Assembly: GCA_937951995.1 (NCBI GenBank)
Contig: CALGAG010000020.1
Span: 1-8,006 of the forward strand
DNA: 8,006 bases
From: an uncultured Bacillota bacterium
GTDB taxonomy: Bacteria; Bacillota; Clostridia; Tissierellales; Tissierellaceae
Direction of reading: 5' to 3'
Below are positions 1 through 6,955 of this stretch, one piece after another. The notes below the pieces were generated by a model. That model made no database searches. It saw nothing but the letters and a program-made list of their open reading frames with translations, and was not told the origin of the DNA. Each line of letters opens with the position of its first letter. The stretch's first letter is position 1. The translations under genes were made by a program, and so were the position numbers.

Positions 1-794
1 ATATTATTGGAAACTCAGGTGAGGACTACCCTGACCTACCAATAATAATGGAGGAAAACCAGTTTACAATTTCAAAGGACCTCTTAAAGTCTGCAATAAG
101 ACAGACTGTTTTTGCAACAACCCAGGATGAGACAAGACCATCACTCACTGGAGTGCTTTTGGAAATCTCCAACAAGGAAATTTCATTTGTATCCCTTGAT
201 GGGTACAGACTTGCACTTAGAAAAATGCCAACCCAATCTGATATAGATGAGAAGATAATAATACCCGGAAGGTCACTGAACGAGTTGAACAAAATTCTTG
301 AGGACAAGGAAGAGGACCTTACAATAAGCATTTCCCAGGGTCAGGTGATATTCAACCTTGGAGATACAATAATGTATTCAAAGCTTCTTGAGGGACAATT
401 CTTCAACTACAAGGACATTATGAGGTCGGACCACAAGACCAAGGTTGTTGTAAACAGAAGAAGTCTTCAAAATGGTCTTGAGAGGGCATCACTTCTCGCC
501 AAGGAGGAGAAGGCAAATCTAGTGAAGATTTCAGTCACAAACGGAGAACTGATCATAAAGTCAAATTCCGAGATGGGTGATGTATATGAGGAAATCAACT
601 CATATCAGGATGGAGATGACTTGAACATAGCATTTAATTCAAGGTATATACTTGAGGGAATCAAGATAATGGACAATGAGGAAATTGTTATGAACTTTGT
701 TGGAAGCCTAAATCCATGCATCATAAATGGTGTGGATGATGATACCTACACATATCTTGTGTTGCCTGTGAGATTGGCACAGGATGATTTTTAA
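1..794 (+). CDS. dnaN: DNA polymerase III beta subunit (sliding clamp), 5' end outside the window
   Basis: DnaN forms the ring-shaped dimer that tethers DNA polymerase III and other repair proteins to DNA. The reading frame (codons from position 3) is open to the left edge. The ATG at 48 is internal, because the residues before it (GNSGEDYPDLP) match the conserved end of the first half of DnaN. About 263 residues are visible of a usual ~365-370, so roughly the first 100 are missing. Visible hallmarks are the conserved RQTVFAT...DETRPSLTGVLLEI stretch of the middle domain and, in the last domain, FNSRYILEGIK and LVLPVRL near the C-terminus. The protein continues five residues (AQDDF) past the LPVRL that normally ends the clamp. 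The TAA stop overlaps the yaaA ribosome binding site, so the genes are probably cotranscribed. dnaA is expected upstream by synteny but is not visible. Confidence 0.97.
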   Translation, partial: IIGNSGEDYPDLPIIMEENQFTISKDLLKSAIRQTVFATTQDETRPSLTGVLLEISNKEISFVSLDGYRLALRKMPTQSDIDEKIIIPGRSLNELNKILEDKEEDLTISISQGQVIFNLGDTIMYSKLLEGQFFNYKDIMRSDHKTKVVVNRRSLQNGLERASLLAKEEKANLVKISVTNGELIIKSNSEMGDVYEEINSYQDGDDLNIAFNSRYILEGIKIMDNEEIVMNFVGSLNPCIINGVDDDTYTYLVLPVRLAQDDF

Positions 795-799
795 GGGAG
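793..799 (+). promoter_or_regulatory. Ribosome binding site that sets the yaaA start
   Basis: AAGGGAG lies 8 nt before the ATG at 808. It favours that ATG over the in-frame ATG at 784, which lies inside the end of dnaN, has no such site upstream, and would add eight residues (MIFKGVFT) not typical of the family. The last two bases of the dnaN stop codon form the start of this site. Confidence 0.8.
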
Positions 800-807
800 T
801 GTTTACG

Positions 808-1017
808 ATGGAAGAAATAAGAATTGATACGGAATTCATAAAACTGGACCAGTTTCTTAAGCATTGTGGCATTGCACAGACTGGTGGACAGGCAAAAATG
901 ATGATTGCCGATGGAATGGTAAAGGTCAACGGACAGGTTGCCCTGGAGAGAGGCAAAAAGATCAGGAAGGACGACAAGGTTGAGATAGAAGACCAGTATC
1001 GTTTTCTTGTGGTATAA
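808..1017 (+). CDS. yaaA: S4-domain RNA-binding protein YaaA (RlbA family)
   Basis: This 69-residue protein consists almost entirely of one S4 RNA-binding domain. The domain runs from about residue 12 (IKLDQFLKHCGIAQTGGQAK) through the typical DGMVKVNGQ turn to the basic ERGKKIRKDDKVEI segment. S4 domains bind structured RNA. Members of this small family sit between dnaN and recF in many Firmicutes and have been linked to ribosome function, but the exact role is not evident from the sequence. The length fits the family (about 70 residues). The start at 808 is chosen from the ribosome binding site at 793-799. There are 13 nt after dnaN and 41 nt before recF. A consensus extended -10 promoter element overlaps its stop codon. 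Confidence 0.92.
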   Translation: MEEIRIDTEFIKLDQFLKHCGIAQTGGQAKMMIADGMVKVNGQVALERGKKIRKDDKVEIEDQYRFLVV

Positions 1018-1018
1018 T
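1010..1018 (+). promoter_or_regulatory. Candidate extended -10 promoter for recF-gyrB-gyrA
   Basis: TGGTATAAT matches the extended -10 consensus TGnTATAAT exactly and overlaps the yaaA stop codon. Transcription would start near 1024-1026, giving a leader of about 35 nt before the recF TTG. No good -35 box lies 16-18 nt upstream. The nearest TTGACA-like hexamer (TTGAGA, 980-985) is too far away, so activity would depend on the extended -10. AT-rich matches can arise by chance, so this is a candidate only. Confidence 0.4.
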
Positions 1019-1044
1019 ATATATTGTTAAAATTCCTAAGTCCT

Positions 1045-1050
1045 GGGGAG
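1045..1050 (+). promoter_or_regulatory. Ribosome binding site supporting a TTG start for recF
   Basis: GGGGAG stands 8 nt before the TTG at 1059. The conserved RecF N-terminus (IRLINFRNY) begins five codons later, so the non-ATG start is well supported. Confidence 0.75.
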
Positions 1051-1058
1051 TGTAATCA

Positions 1059-2195
1059 TTGATTGTAGAAGGAATAAGACTGATAAATTTTAGAAATTAC
1101 AATAATGTGGGAGTTGGTTTCAGTCCTGGCATAAACATTCTGATTGGTAAGAATGCCCAGGGAAAGACAAATTTACTGGAAGCAATCTACATGTGCTCTA
1201 CAGGCAGGTCATTTAGAACCAACAGGGACAGGGAAATAATCAATTTTCAAAAGGACGAAGCATATGTAGGAACCCAGCTAAAAATAGGTGAGAGGGACAA
1301 GCTCACTGAAATAAAGCTTGAAAGGGACAAGACTAAGCGGATAAAGGTAAACAAGATTGAACTTAAGAACTACAGGGAACTTGACACAGGACTTAAGGTT
1401 GTCCTGTTTTCACCGGAGGATTTGAGGCTCATCAAGGAAGGACCCAGTAACAGAAGGAACTACCTTGATATGAGCATTTCCCAGATAAAGCCTCTTTACC
1501 ACTATAACCTCAGAAGATATAACAAGATTCTATTCCAGAGGAACAATCTTCTGAAATCCTTCAGGTTCAAGGGAGACTTGTCAGGCCTGCTTGATGTTTT
1601 TGATATGCAGCTTGCAAAATCAGGGGCATTGATCATGCTTGAAAGGGACAATTACCTTAAGCTGCTTTTAAAGGAAGCAACAAATATCCACACCATTATT
1701 GCCAATGGTAAGGAGACCTTGGATATTGAATATAATTCAAGCGTAACCATTGAAGAAACCTTAAGTCAGGTGGAGACCAACCTTTTGGAATCTTTAAGAA
1801 AAACCAGACAGAAAGATATTGAGGTCCGTACTACTGAAATTGGACCCCACAGGGATGATTTCAGTATTTTGATAAATGGAGTTGATTCAAAAACCTATGC
1901 ATCCCAGGGACAGCAGAGATCAATCGTTCTGACACTAAAGCTGTCAGAGGTTGAAATACTTAAGAAAGATACAGGGTATTACCCTGTTCTTCTTCTTGAT
2001 GATGTATATTCCGAGCTTGATGAGGACAGAAGAAGATACCTTACAGAATTGTTCAGCAGGATGCAGACATTTATAACAACAACTGACGCTGTTGAGATAA
2101 ATGGTTTTGAAAGATTTGATAAAGAGTATTTTTATGTACAGGAAGGATGTCTGTATAAAGGAATTAAAACTTGGAGGGAAGTAAATGGCCAATGA
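1059..2195 (+). CDS. recF: DNA replication and repair protein RecF
   Basis: RecF is an SMC-like ABC ATPase that, with RecO and RecR, helps load RecA at single-stranded gaps and stalled forks. The 378 residues match the usual length of about 360-380. The N-terminus carries LINFRNY (residues 8-14), typical of RecF, followed by Walker A GKNAQGKT (30-37). The ABC signature SQGQQR lies at 282-287 and Walker B LLLDD at 311-315, followed by a D-loop-like SELD. No key residue is missing. Translation starts at TTG, supported by GGGGAG upstream. The last 11 nt overlap gyrB, so the two are probably translationally coupled. The remB (yaaB) gene found between recF and gyrB in B. subtilis is absent. Confidence 0.97.
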   Translation: MIVEGIRLINFRNYNNVGVGFSPGINILIGKNAQGKTNLLEAIYMCSTGRSFRTNRDREIINFQKDEAYVGTQLKIGERDKLTEIKLERDKTKRIKVNKIELKNYRELDTGLKVVLFSPEDLRLIKEGPSNRRNYLDMSISQIKPLYHYNLRRYNKILFQRNNLLKSFRFKGDLSGLLDVFDMQLAKSGALIMLERDNYLKLLLKEATNIHTIIANGKETLDIEYNSSVTIEETLSQVETNLLESLRKTRQKDIEVRTTEIGPHRDDFSILINGVDSKTYASQGQQRSIVLTLKLSEVEILKKDTGYYPVLLLDDVYSELDEDRRRYLTELFSRMQTFITTTDAVEINGFERFDKEYFYVQEGCLYKGIKTWREVNGQ

Positions 2196-4110
2196 TATTA
2201 ATGTAAATGAAAACGGCAGACATTATACTGCCAATGAAATACAGGTTCTTACGGGGCTTGAACCTGTAAGGAAGAGACCTGGAATGTATATTGGCAGCAC
2301 GGGACCCAAAGGACTGCATCACCTTGTATACGAAGTGGTGGATAACAGTATAGACGAGGCTCTCGCTGGTATATGCGACACAATAAACGTAACGATACTT
2401 GAAGACAACTCTGTAATGATTGAGGACAACGGTAGCGGTATACCGGTTGAAACCCATCCCCAGACCGGGAAATCAACTGTGGAAACAGTACTTACAATAC
2501 TTCATGCAGGTGGAAAGTTCAATAATTCTGCCTATAAGGTATCGGGAGGACTTCACGGAGTAGGTGTTTCTGTTGTAAACGCACTGTCAGAATGGTTGAT
2601 TGCAAGGGTTAAAAGGGACGGTAAACTATACGAGCAGTCATTTAAAAGAGGAGAGCCGGATGGAGACATCCAGTGTATTGGTGAAGCAGATTCAACCGGT
2701 ACACTGATTCATTTCAAGGCTGATGATGAGATATTTGAAACCACCGTGTTCAATACGGATACACTTGAGCATAGGTTCAGGGAAATGGCCTTCCTTAACA
2801 AGGGAATAAAGATAACCCTTGAGGATAGAAGAACTGGTACAAGCAAGGAATTCCACTATACAGGCGGAATTAAGTCTTTTGTTGAATATATAAACAAAAA
2901 CAAGACTGCACTTCACAAACAAGTAATTTACTTTGAAAACGAGAAGGACTTTACAACAGTGGAACTGGCCATCCAATATACGGACGGATACACTGAAAAC
3001 GTCTTTACCTTTGCAAACAACATAGGAACTGCAGAGGGAGGAAGCCATCTTTCAGGACTTAGAACAGCACTTACAAGATGCATCAATGATTATGCGAGAA
3101 AATATAATTTCCTGAAGGACAAGGACGACAATCTTTCCGGTGAGGATATCAGAGAGGGAATGACTGCAATCCTTTCTGTAAAGCTTCCTGAACCCCAGTT
3201 TGAGGGACAGACCAAGGGAAAACTTGGAAATAGTGAGACAAGGGGAATTGTTGAATCCCTTACCTATGAATTTTTGAACGACTACCTGGAGGAGAATCCA
3301 AAGACCTCAAAGGTGATCCTTGATAAGGCCATAAGCTCAAAAAGAGCAAGGGAAGCTGCTAGAAAGGCAAGAGACCTCACTAGAAAGAGAAGTATTTTCG
3401 ACAATACAACCCTTCCAGGCAAGCTTGCTGATTGCCAGTCAAATGAGTCCAGTGAAACCGAGATATATATAGTCGAGGGTGATTCAGCGGGCGGAAGTGC
3501 AAAGCAGGGAAGGGATAAAAAGTTCCAGGCCATACTGCCACTTCGAGGAAAAATCATGAATGTTGAAAAGGCAAGACTTGACAAGATACTAAGCTTCAAT
3601 GAGATAAAAGCAATGATTACAGCTTTTGGAACGGGAATAGGCGAGGACTTTGACATTGACAAGCTAAGGTATGGAAAGATAATAATCATGACAGACGCCG
3701 ATGTTGACGGTGCACATATTGCTACCCTTCTTCTGACCTTCTTCTATAGGTACATGAGGGGACTGGTTGACAATGGAAACATCTATCTTGCTCAGCCTCC
3801 ACTATACAAGGTATCAAAGGGCAAGCAGGAGTATTACTGCTACTCTGACAAGGAACTGGACACCCTGTTAAATGAGCTTGGTAGAAATTCCAACTATAAT
3901 ATCCAAAGATACAAGGGTCTTGGAGAGATGAATGCAGAGCAGCTATACGATACAACCATGGACCCTGAAACCAGGACACTGATAAAGGTAAACATTGAGG
4001 ATGCAGTTGCTGCAGATGAGATATTCACAACCCTAATGGGTGACAAGGTTGAACCGAGACGTGAATTTATTGAAGAAAATGCTAAGTATGTTAAGAATCT
4101 TGACATCTAG
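2185..4110 (+). CDS. gyrB: DNA gyrase subunit B
   Basis: GyrB is the ATPase subunit of gyrase, which introduces negative supercoils into DNA as an A2B2 complex. It has 641 residues, the short form typical of Firmicutes, without the insert seen in gamma-proteobacteria. The GHKL ATPase domain shows the catalytic glutamate in YEVVDNSIDEA (E50), DNGSGIPV (81-88), LHAGGKF (106-112), the ATP lid glycines GGLHGVGV (121-128) and the transducer lysine in QTKGKLG (342-348). The TOPRIM domain has EGDSAGG (431-437) and DADVDGAH (504-511), which bind the metal ions for cleavage. The C-terminal QRYKGLGEMN (574-583) is the conserved contact region with GyrA. The start ATG at 2185 lies within recF, 6 nt after GGAGGG (2173-2178). 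Its TAG stop is part of the gyrA ribosome binding site. All expected catalytic residues are present. Confidence 0.99.
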   Translation: MANDINVNENGRHYTANEIQVLTGLEPVRKRPGMYIGSTGPKGLHHLVYEVVDNSIDEALAGICDTINVTILEDNSVMIEDNGSGIPVETHPQTGKSTVETVLTILHAGGKFNNSAYKVSGGLHGVGVSVVNALSEWLIARVKRDGKLYEQSFKRGEPDGDIQCIGEADSTGTLIHFKADDEIFETTVFNTDTLEHRFREMAFLNKGIKITLEDRRTGTSKEFHYTGGIKSFVEYINKNKTALHKQVIYFENEKDFTTVELAIQYTDGYTENVFTFANNIGTAEGGSHLSGLRTALTRCINDYARKYNFLKDKDDNLSGEDIREGMTAILSVKLPEPQFEGQTKGKLGNSETRGIVESLTYEFLNDYLEENPKTSKVILDKAISSKRAREAARKARDLTRKRSIFDNTTLPGKLADCQSNESSETEIYIVEGDSAGGSAKQGRDKKFQAILPLRGKIMNVEKARLDKILSFNEIKAMITAFGTGIGEDFDIDKLRYGKIIIMTDADVDGAHIATLLLTFFYRYMRGLVDNGNIYLAQPPLYKVSKGKQEYYCYSDKELDTLLNELGRNSNYNIQRYKGLGEMNAEQLYDTTMDPETRTLIKVNIEDAVAADEIFTTLMGDKVEPRREFIEENAKYVKNLDI

Positions 4111-4119
4111 GAGGAGAAT

Positions 4120-6546
4120 ATGGAAAACGAAAACGTAAGAGATAAGTTGATTGATGTAAATATAGAAGACAAAATGAAAAGCTCTTATCTGGATTATGCC
4201 ATGAGCGTAATAGTAAGTCGTGCTCTCCCTGATGTAAGAGATGGACTTAAGCCTGTTCACAGAAGGATACTCTATGCCATGGACGAGCTTAACATGACAC
4301 CTGACAAGCAGTACAGAAAATCTGCAAGGGTAGTCGGAGACGTACTAGGTAAGTATCACCCACACGGTGATAGTTCCGTATATGGGGCAATGGTAAGACT
4401 TGCTCAGGATTTCAATACGAGATACCTGCTTGTGGACGGTCATGGTAACTTCGGTAGTGTTGACGGTGACAGCGCTGCGGCAATGCGTTACACAGAAGCA
4501 AGAATGACCAAGCTTGCAACTGAACTGCTTAGGGATATAGGCAAGGAAACCGTGGATTACAGACCAAACTTTGATGAGACCCTAAAAGAGCCAGTTGTGC
4601 TTCCAAGCAGATTCCCTAATCTTCTTGTAAATGGTTCATCAGGTATTGCAGTTGGTATGGCCACAAATATTCCTCCACATAACCTTAGAGAGGTTATTGA
4701 AGGAATAGAAATGATGATTGAGGATCCAGATGTTGTAGTAGATGACCTTATGAAGGTTATAAAGGGTCCTGATTTCCCGACAGGTGCAACAATCATGGGA
4801 AAGGAAGGCATTAGAAAGGCCTTCAGAAGTGGTAGGGGAAAGGTCAAGATGAGGGCTGTAGCTGAGATTGAGGAATCAAACAGAGGAAAGCACAGCATAA
4901 TTGTTACAGAGATTCCATATCAGGTCAACAAGTCAGCTCTTATTGAAAAGATTGCCGAATATGTAAGGGACAAGAAGCTTGAGGGAATATCAGACCTTAG
5001 GGATGAATCCGACAGGGAAGGTATGAGAATTGTAATCGAGCTTAAAAGGGATGCAAATCCCAAGGTTGTTCTTAACAACCTTTACAAGCAGACCCAGCTT
5101 CAGACAACATTTGGAATAATAAATCTTGCTCTTGTAAATGGGGAACCAAAGGTCCTTAACCTTAAGGAAATGCTCCATCATTACCTTGAACACCAGAAGG
5201 AGATTGTAACAAGAAGGACTCAGTACGACCTTACAAAGGCAGAGGACAGGGCCCACATCGTTGAAGGATTGAAGATAGCCCTGGATAACATAGACCAGAT
5301 AATTAAGATAATCAGAGCCGCAAGTGATGACCAAAGCGCAAAGAACGCCTTGATGGAAAACTTTGCACTTTCAGAGAAGCAGGCTCAGGCAATACTGGAT
5401 ATGAGACTTAGAAGGTTGACAGGTCTTGAAAGGGACAAGTTGGACGAGGAATACGAGGAGTTAATCAAGCTAATAAACAAGTACAGGGAGATTCTTGCAA
5501 GCGAAAGACTCATCCTTAATGTAATAAAAGAAGAACTGATTGAAATCAAGGACAAGTATGGTGATCTTAGACGTACCCAGATAAAGTTATCAGAGGATGA
5601 AATAAACATAGAGGACATGATAGAGGAAGAGGATGTTGTAATTACCCTTACTCACTTCGGATATATCAAAAGGATGCCTGAAGGTACCTACAGACCTCAA
5701 AAGAGAGGCGGAAGAGGCGTAATTGCACTTTCCAAGAAGGATGAGGACTTTGTTGAAGACCTTTACATCACATCAACCCACAGTACAATCCTCTTCTTCA
5801 CTAACAAAGGAAAGGTCTACTCCCTTAAGGCATATGAGATTCCTGAGGGCAGCAGGACTTCCAGGGGAACTGCAATAGTTAACCTGCTCCAGCTCAATGC
5901 AGATGAGAAGATATCTGCAATAATACCTTTGTACAAGCAGGATCCCGACAGTAACCTTGTTATGATCACAAGGGAAGGGACCATCAAAAAAACTGAGCTT
6001 GACCAGTTTGTAAATATCAGGAAGAATGGTCTGATCGCAATTTCACTACATGATGGTGACGAGCTAATAAGCGTAAGACTAACTGATGGAAACAAGGATC
6101 TAATTGTTGTTACCCATGGAGGAATGGCAATAAGATTCCATGAAACTGATGTTAGGAACATGGGCCGGACTGCAATGGGTGTAAAGGCAATGACACTTAA
6201 TGAAGAAGATGCAATAGTTTCAATGGAAATTGTCGAGGAAGACAAGCACCTGTTGGTAATTTCTGAAAAGGGATTTGGAAAGAGAACAGAGCTTTCTGAG
6301 TACAAGGCCCAAAACAGGGGCGGCAAGGGGCTTATTACCTACAGCATAAAGGAAAAGACCGGTGAAATAGTGTCCGCAAAGGTAGTTAGCGAGCAGGATG
6401 AGGTAATGATGATAACCATGAACGGTACAATCATAAGACTGGCCGTAAAGGATATAACCATAATGGGAAGAAACACCCAGGGTGTAACCCTTATGAGAAC
6501 AAAGGACGATAAAATAGTTGCAGTGGCAATGTATATGGAAGACTAG
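4120..6546 (+). CDS. gyrA: DNA gyrase subunit A
   Basis: GyrA cleaves and rejoins DNA in the gyrase A2B2 complex and wraps DNA to give negative supercoiling. The 808-residue protein has the winged-helix breakage domain with catalytic tyrosine Y124 in AAAMRYTEARM (E. coli Y122). A long helical coiled-coil arm covers about residues 355-490. The C-terminal six-bladed wrapping domain starts near residue 500. The GyrA box QKRGGRG (527-533) identifies it as GyrA rather than ParC, and a second box-like motif QNRGGKG sits at 731-737. The acidic C-terminal tail is very short (ends YMED). In the quinolone region HPHGDSSVYG, S85 equals E. coli S83, but G89 replaces the Asp/Glu usual at E. coli position 87. 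Translation starts 5 nt after AGGAGG (4109-4114), only 9 nt after gyrB. A possible weak hairpin follows the stop. Confidence 0.99.
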   Translation: MENENVRDKLIDVNIEDKMKSSYLDYAMSVIVSRALPDVRDGLKPVHRRILYAMDELNMTPDKQYRKSARVVGDVLGKYHPHGDSSVYGAMVRLAQDFNTRYLLVDGHGNFGSVDGDSAAAMRYTEARMTKLATELLRDIGKETVDYRPNFDETLKEPVVLPSRFPNLLVNGSSGIAVGMATNIPPHNLREVIEGIEMMIEDPDVVVDDLMKVIKGPDFPTGATIMGKEGIRKAFRSGRGKVKMRAVAEIEESNRGKHSIIVTEIPYQVNKSALIEKIAEYVRDKKLEGISDLRDESDREGMRIVIELKRDANPKVVLNNLYKQTQLQTTFGIINLALVNGEPKVLNLKEMLHHYLEHQKEIVTRRTQYDLTKAEDRAHIVEGLKIALDNIDQIIKIIRAASDDQSAKNALMENFALSEKQAQAILDMRLRRLTGLERDKLDEEYEELIKLINKYREILASERLILNVIKEELIEIKDKYGDLRRTQIKLSEDEINIEDMIEEEDVVITLTHFGYIKRMPEGTYRPQKRGGRGVIALSKKDEDFVEDLYITSTHSTILFFTNKGKVYSLKAYEIPEGSRTSRGTAIVNLLQLNADEKISAIIPLYKQDPDSNLVMITREGTIKKTELDQFVNIRKNGLIAISLHDGDELISVRLTDGNKDLIVVTHGGMAIRFHETDVRNMGRTAMGVKAMTLNEEDAIVSMEIVEEDKHLLVISEKGFGKRTELSEYKAQNRGGKGLITYSIKEKTGEIVSAKVVSEQDEVMMITMNGTIIRLAVKDITIMGRNTQGVTLMRTKDDKIVAVAMYMED

Positions 6547-6563
6547 GAAACGAGGCTTTTCCT
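6545..6563 (+). terminator. Weak hairpin after gyrA, possible terminator
   Basis: AGGAAA (6545-6550) and TTTCCT (6558-6563) can pair around a 7-nt loop, starting within the gyrA stop codon. Only two more T residues follow before the run is broken, and the stem is short and A/T-rich. It would be leaky at best, so read-through from gyrA into the sigma cassette is likely. Confidence 0.25.
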
Positions 6564-6589
6564 TTACATTGCAATATATATGTTATAAA
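6563..6589 (+). promoter_or_regulatory. Candidate vegetative promoter of the rsbV-rsbW-sigB cassette
   Basis: TTTACA (6563-6568) resembles a -35 box. TGTTATAAA (6581-6589) matches the extended -10 pattern TGnTATAAT except for the last base. The spacer is 15 nt, shorter than the usual 17, which the TG extension can compensate for. A transcript would begin near 6596 and give a leader of about 30 nt before the ATG at 6626. I see no SigB-type GTTT...GGGTAT arrangement, so autoregulation by the encoded sigma factor is not evident here. The -35 overlaps the 3' arm of the weak hairpin. Confidence 0.45.
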
Positions 6590-6625
6590 ATGAACTAAAA
6601 TAACACGAGATGGAGGGAAGAATGA

Positions 6626-6955
6626 ATGTCATTGAATACGAAAGTTGATTTTAATTACGACGACAACCAATGGGTAATCAAGCCAATTGGTGAGATCGAT
6701 ATCTATACCTCATCTGTATTCAAGGAGGAGATTGTAAACGCCTTTGAAAACAGGAAAGCGGATCTCGTAATAGAAGGAGAACACCTTGAATACATTGACA
6801 GTACGGGACTTGGGGCACTTATCAGCGTATTGAAGATGCTCCAGGAAACAGAGTTCAAGATCTACATTGACAATATTAAGCCTAATATCAGAAAACTATT
6901 TGATATAACGGAACTTGACAAGCTTTTTGTCATAAGAGGTGAAGGAGATGAATAA
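6626..6955 (+). CDS. rsbV: Anti-sigma factor antagonist (STAS domain, RsbV/SpoIIAA family)
   Basis: Proteins of this family bind an anti-sigma kinase when unphosphorylated and thereby free its sigma factor. The 109 residues are a single STAS domain. It has the first conserved segment IKPIGEIDIYTSSVFKEEI (18-36) and the hallmark phosphorylation loop YIDSTGLGALI, in which S59 is the residue normally phosphorylated by RsbW/SpoIIAB. Length is typical. The ATG at 6626 lies 8 nt after GGAGGG (6612-6617), and a TGA directly upstream in frame (6623) rules out an earlier start. The last 8 nt overlap the next gene, implying coupled translation. Gene order points to RsbV rather than SpoIIAA, because the cassette lies beside gyrA as in C. 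difficile, but single-domain STAS proteins are hard to assign by sequence alone. Confidence 0.93.
   Translation: MSLNTKVDFNYDDNQWVIKPIGEIDIYTSSVFKEEIVNAFENRKADLVIEGEHLEYIDSTGLGALISVLKMLQETEFKIYIDNIKPNIRKLFDITELDKLFVIRGEGDE
6936..6942 (+). promoter_or_regulatory. Ribosome binding site that sets the rsbW start
   Basis: GAGGTGA matches the anti-Shine-Dalgarno complement and lies 5 nt before the ATG at 6948. A GTG at 6939 in the same frame falls inside this site and has no Shine-Dalgarno sequence of its own, so the ATG is preferred. The resulting protein starts MNNDIIVV. Confidence 0.75.

Noticed and set aside
784..807. Upstream ATG start for yaaA at 784
   Set aside because: It lies inside dnaN, lacks its own ribosome binding site and would add residues not typical of the family. 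The ATG at 808 has a well-placed AAGGGAG.
1684..1692. DnaA-box-like sequence ATATCCACA inside recF, and another 8-of-9 match (TGTGGATGA, minus strand) at 731-739 in dnaN
   Set aside because: Each has one mismatch to TTATCCACA. They are isolated, lie inside conserved coding sequence and are not clustered next to an AT-rich unwinding region. They do not make an origin.
3282..3689. Minus-strand open frame of 135 codons opposite gyrB
   Set aside because: It lies opposite the conserved gyrB TOPRIM region, has no recognisable protein motif and no supporting signals. It is a shadow of gyrB.
5817..6326. Long open frame of 169 codons on the minus strand, opposite gyrA
   Set aside because: It is fully antisense to the conserved GyrA wrapping domain, has no ribosome binding site or recognisable domain, and its openness follows from the codon use of gyrA.
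6622..6648. Tiny open frame (MNVIEYES) starting at an ATG four bases before the rsbV start, in another frame
   Set aside because: The spacing from GGAGGG is only 4 nt, versus 8 nt for the rsbV ATG. The peptide is only eight residues long and has no sign of conservation, so a chance ATG is more likely than a leader peptide.
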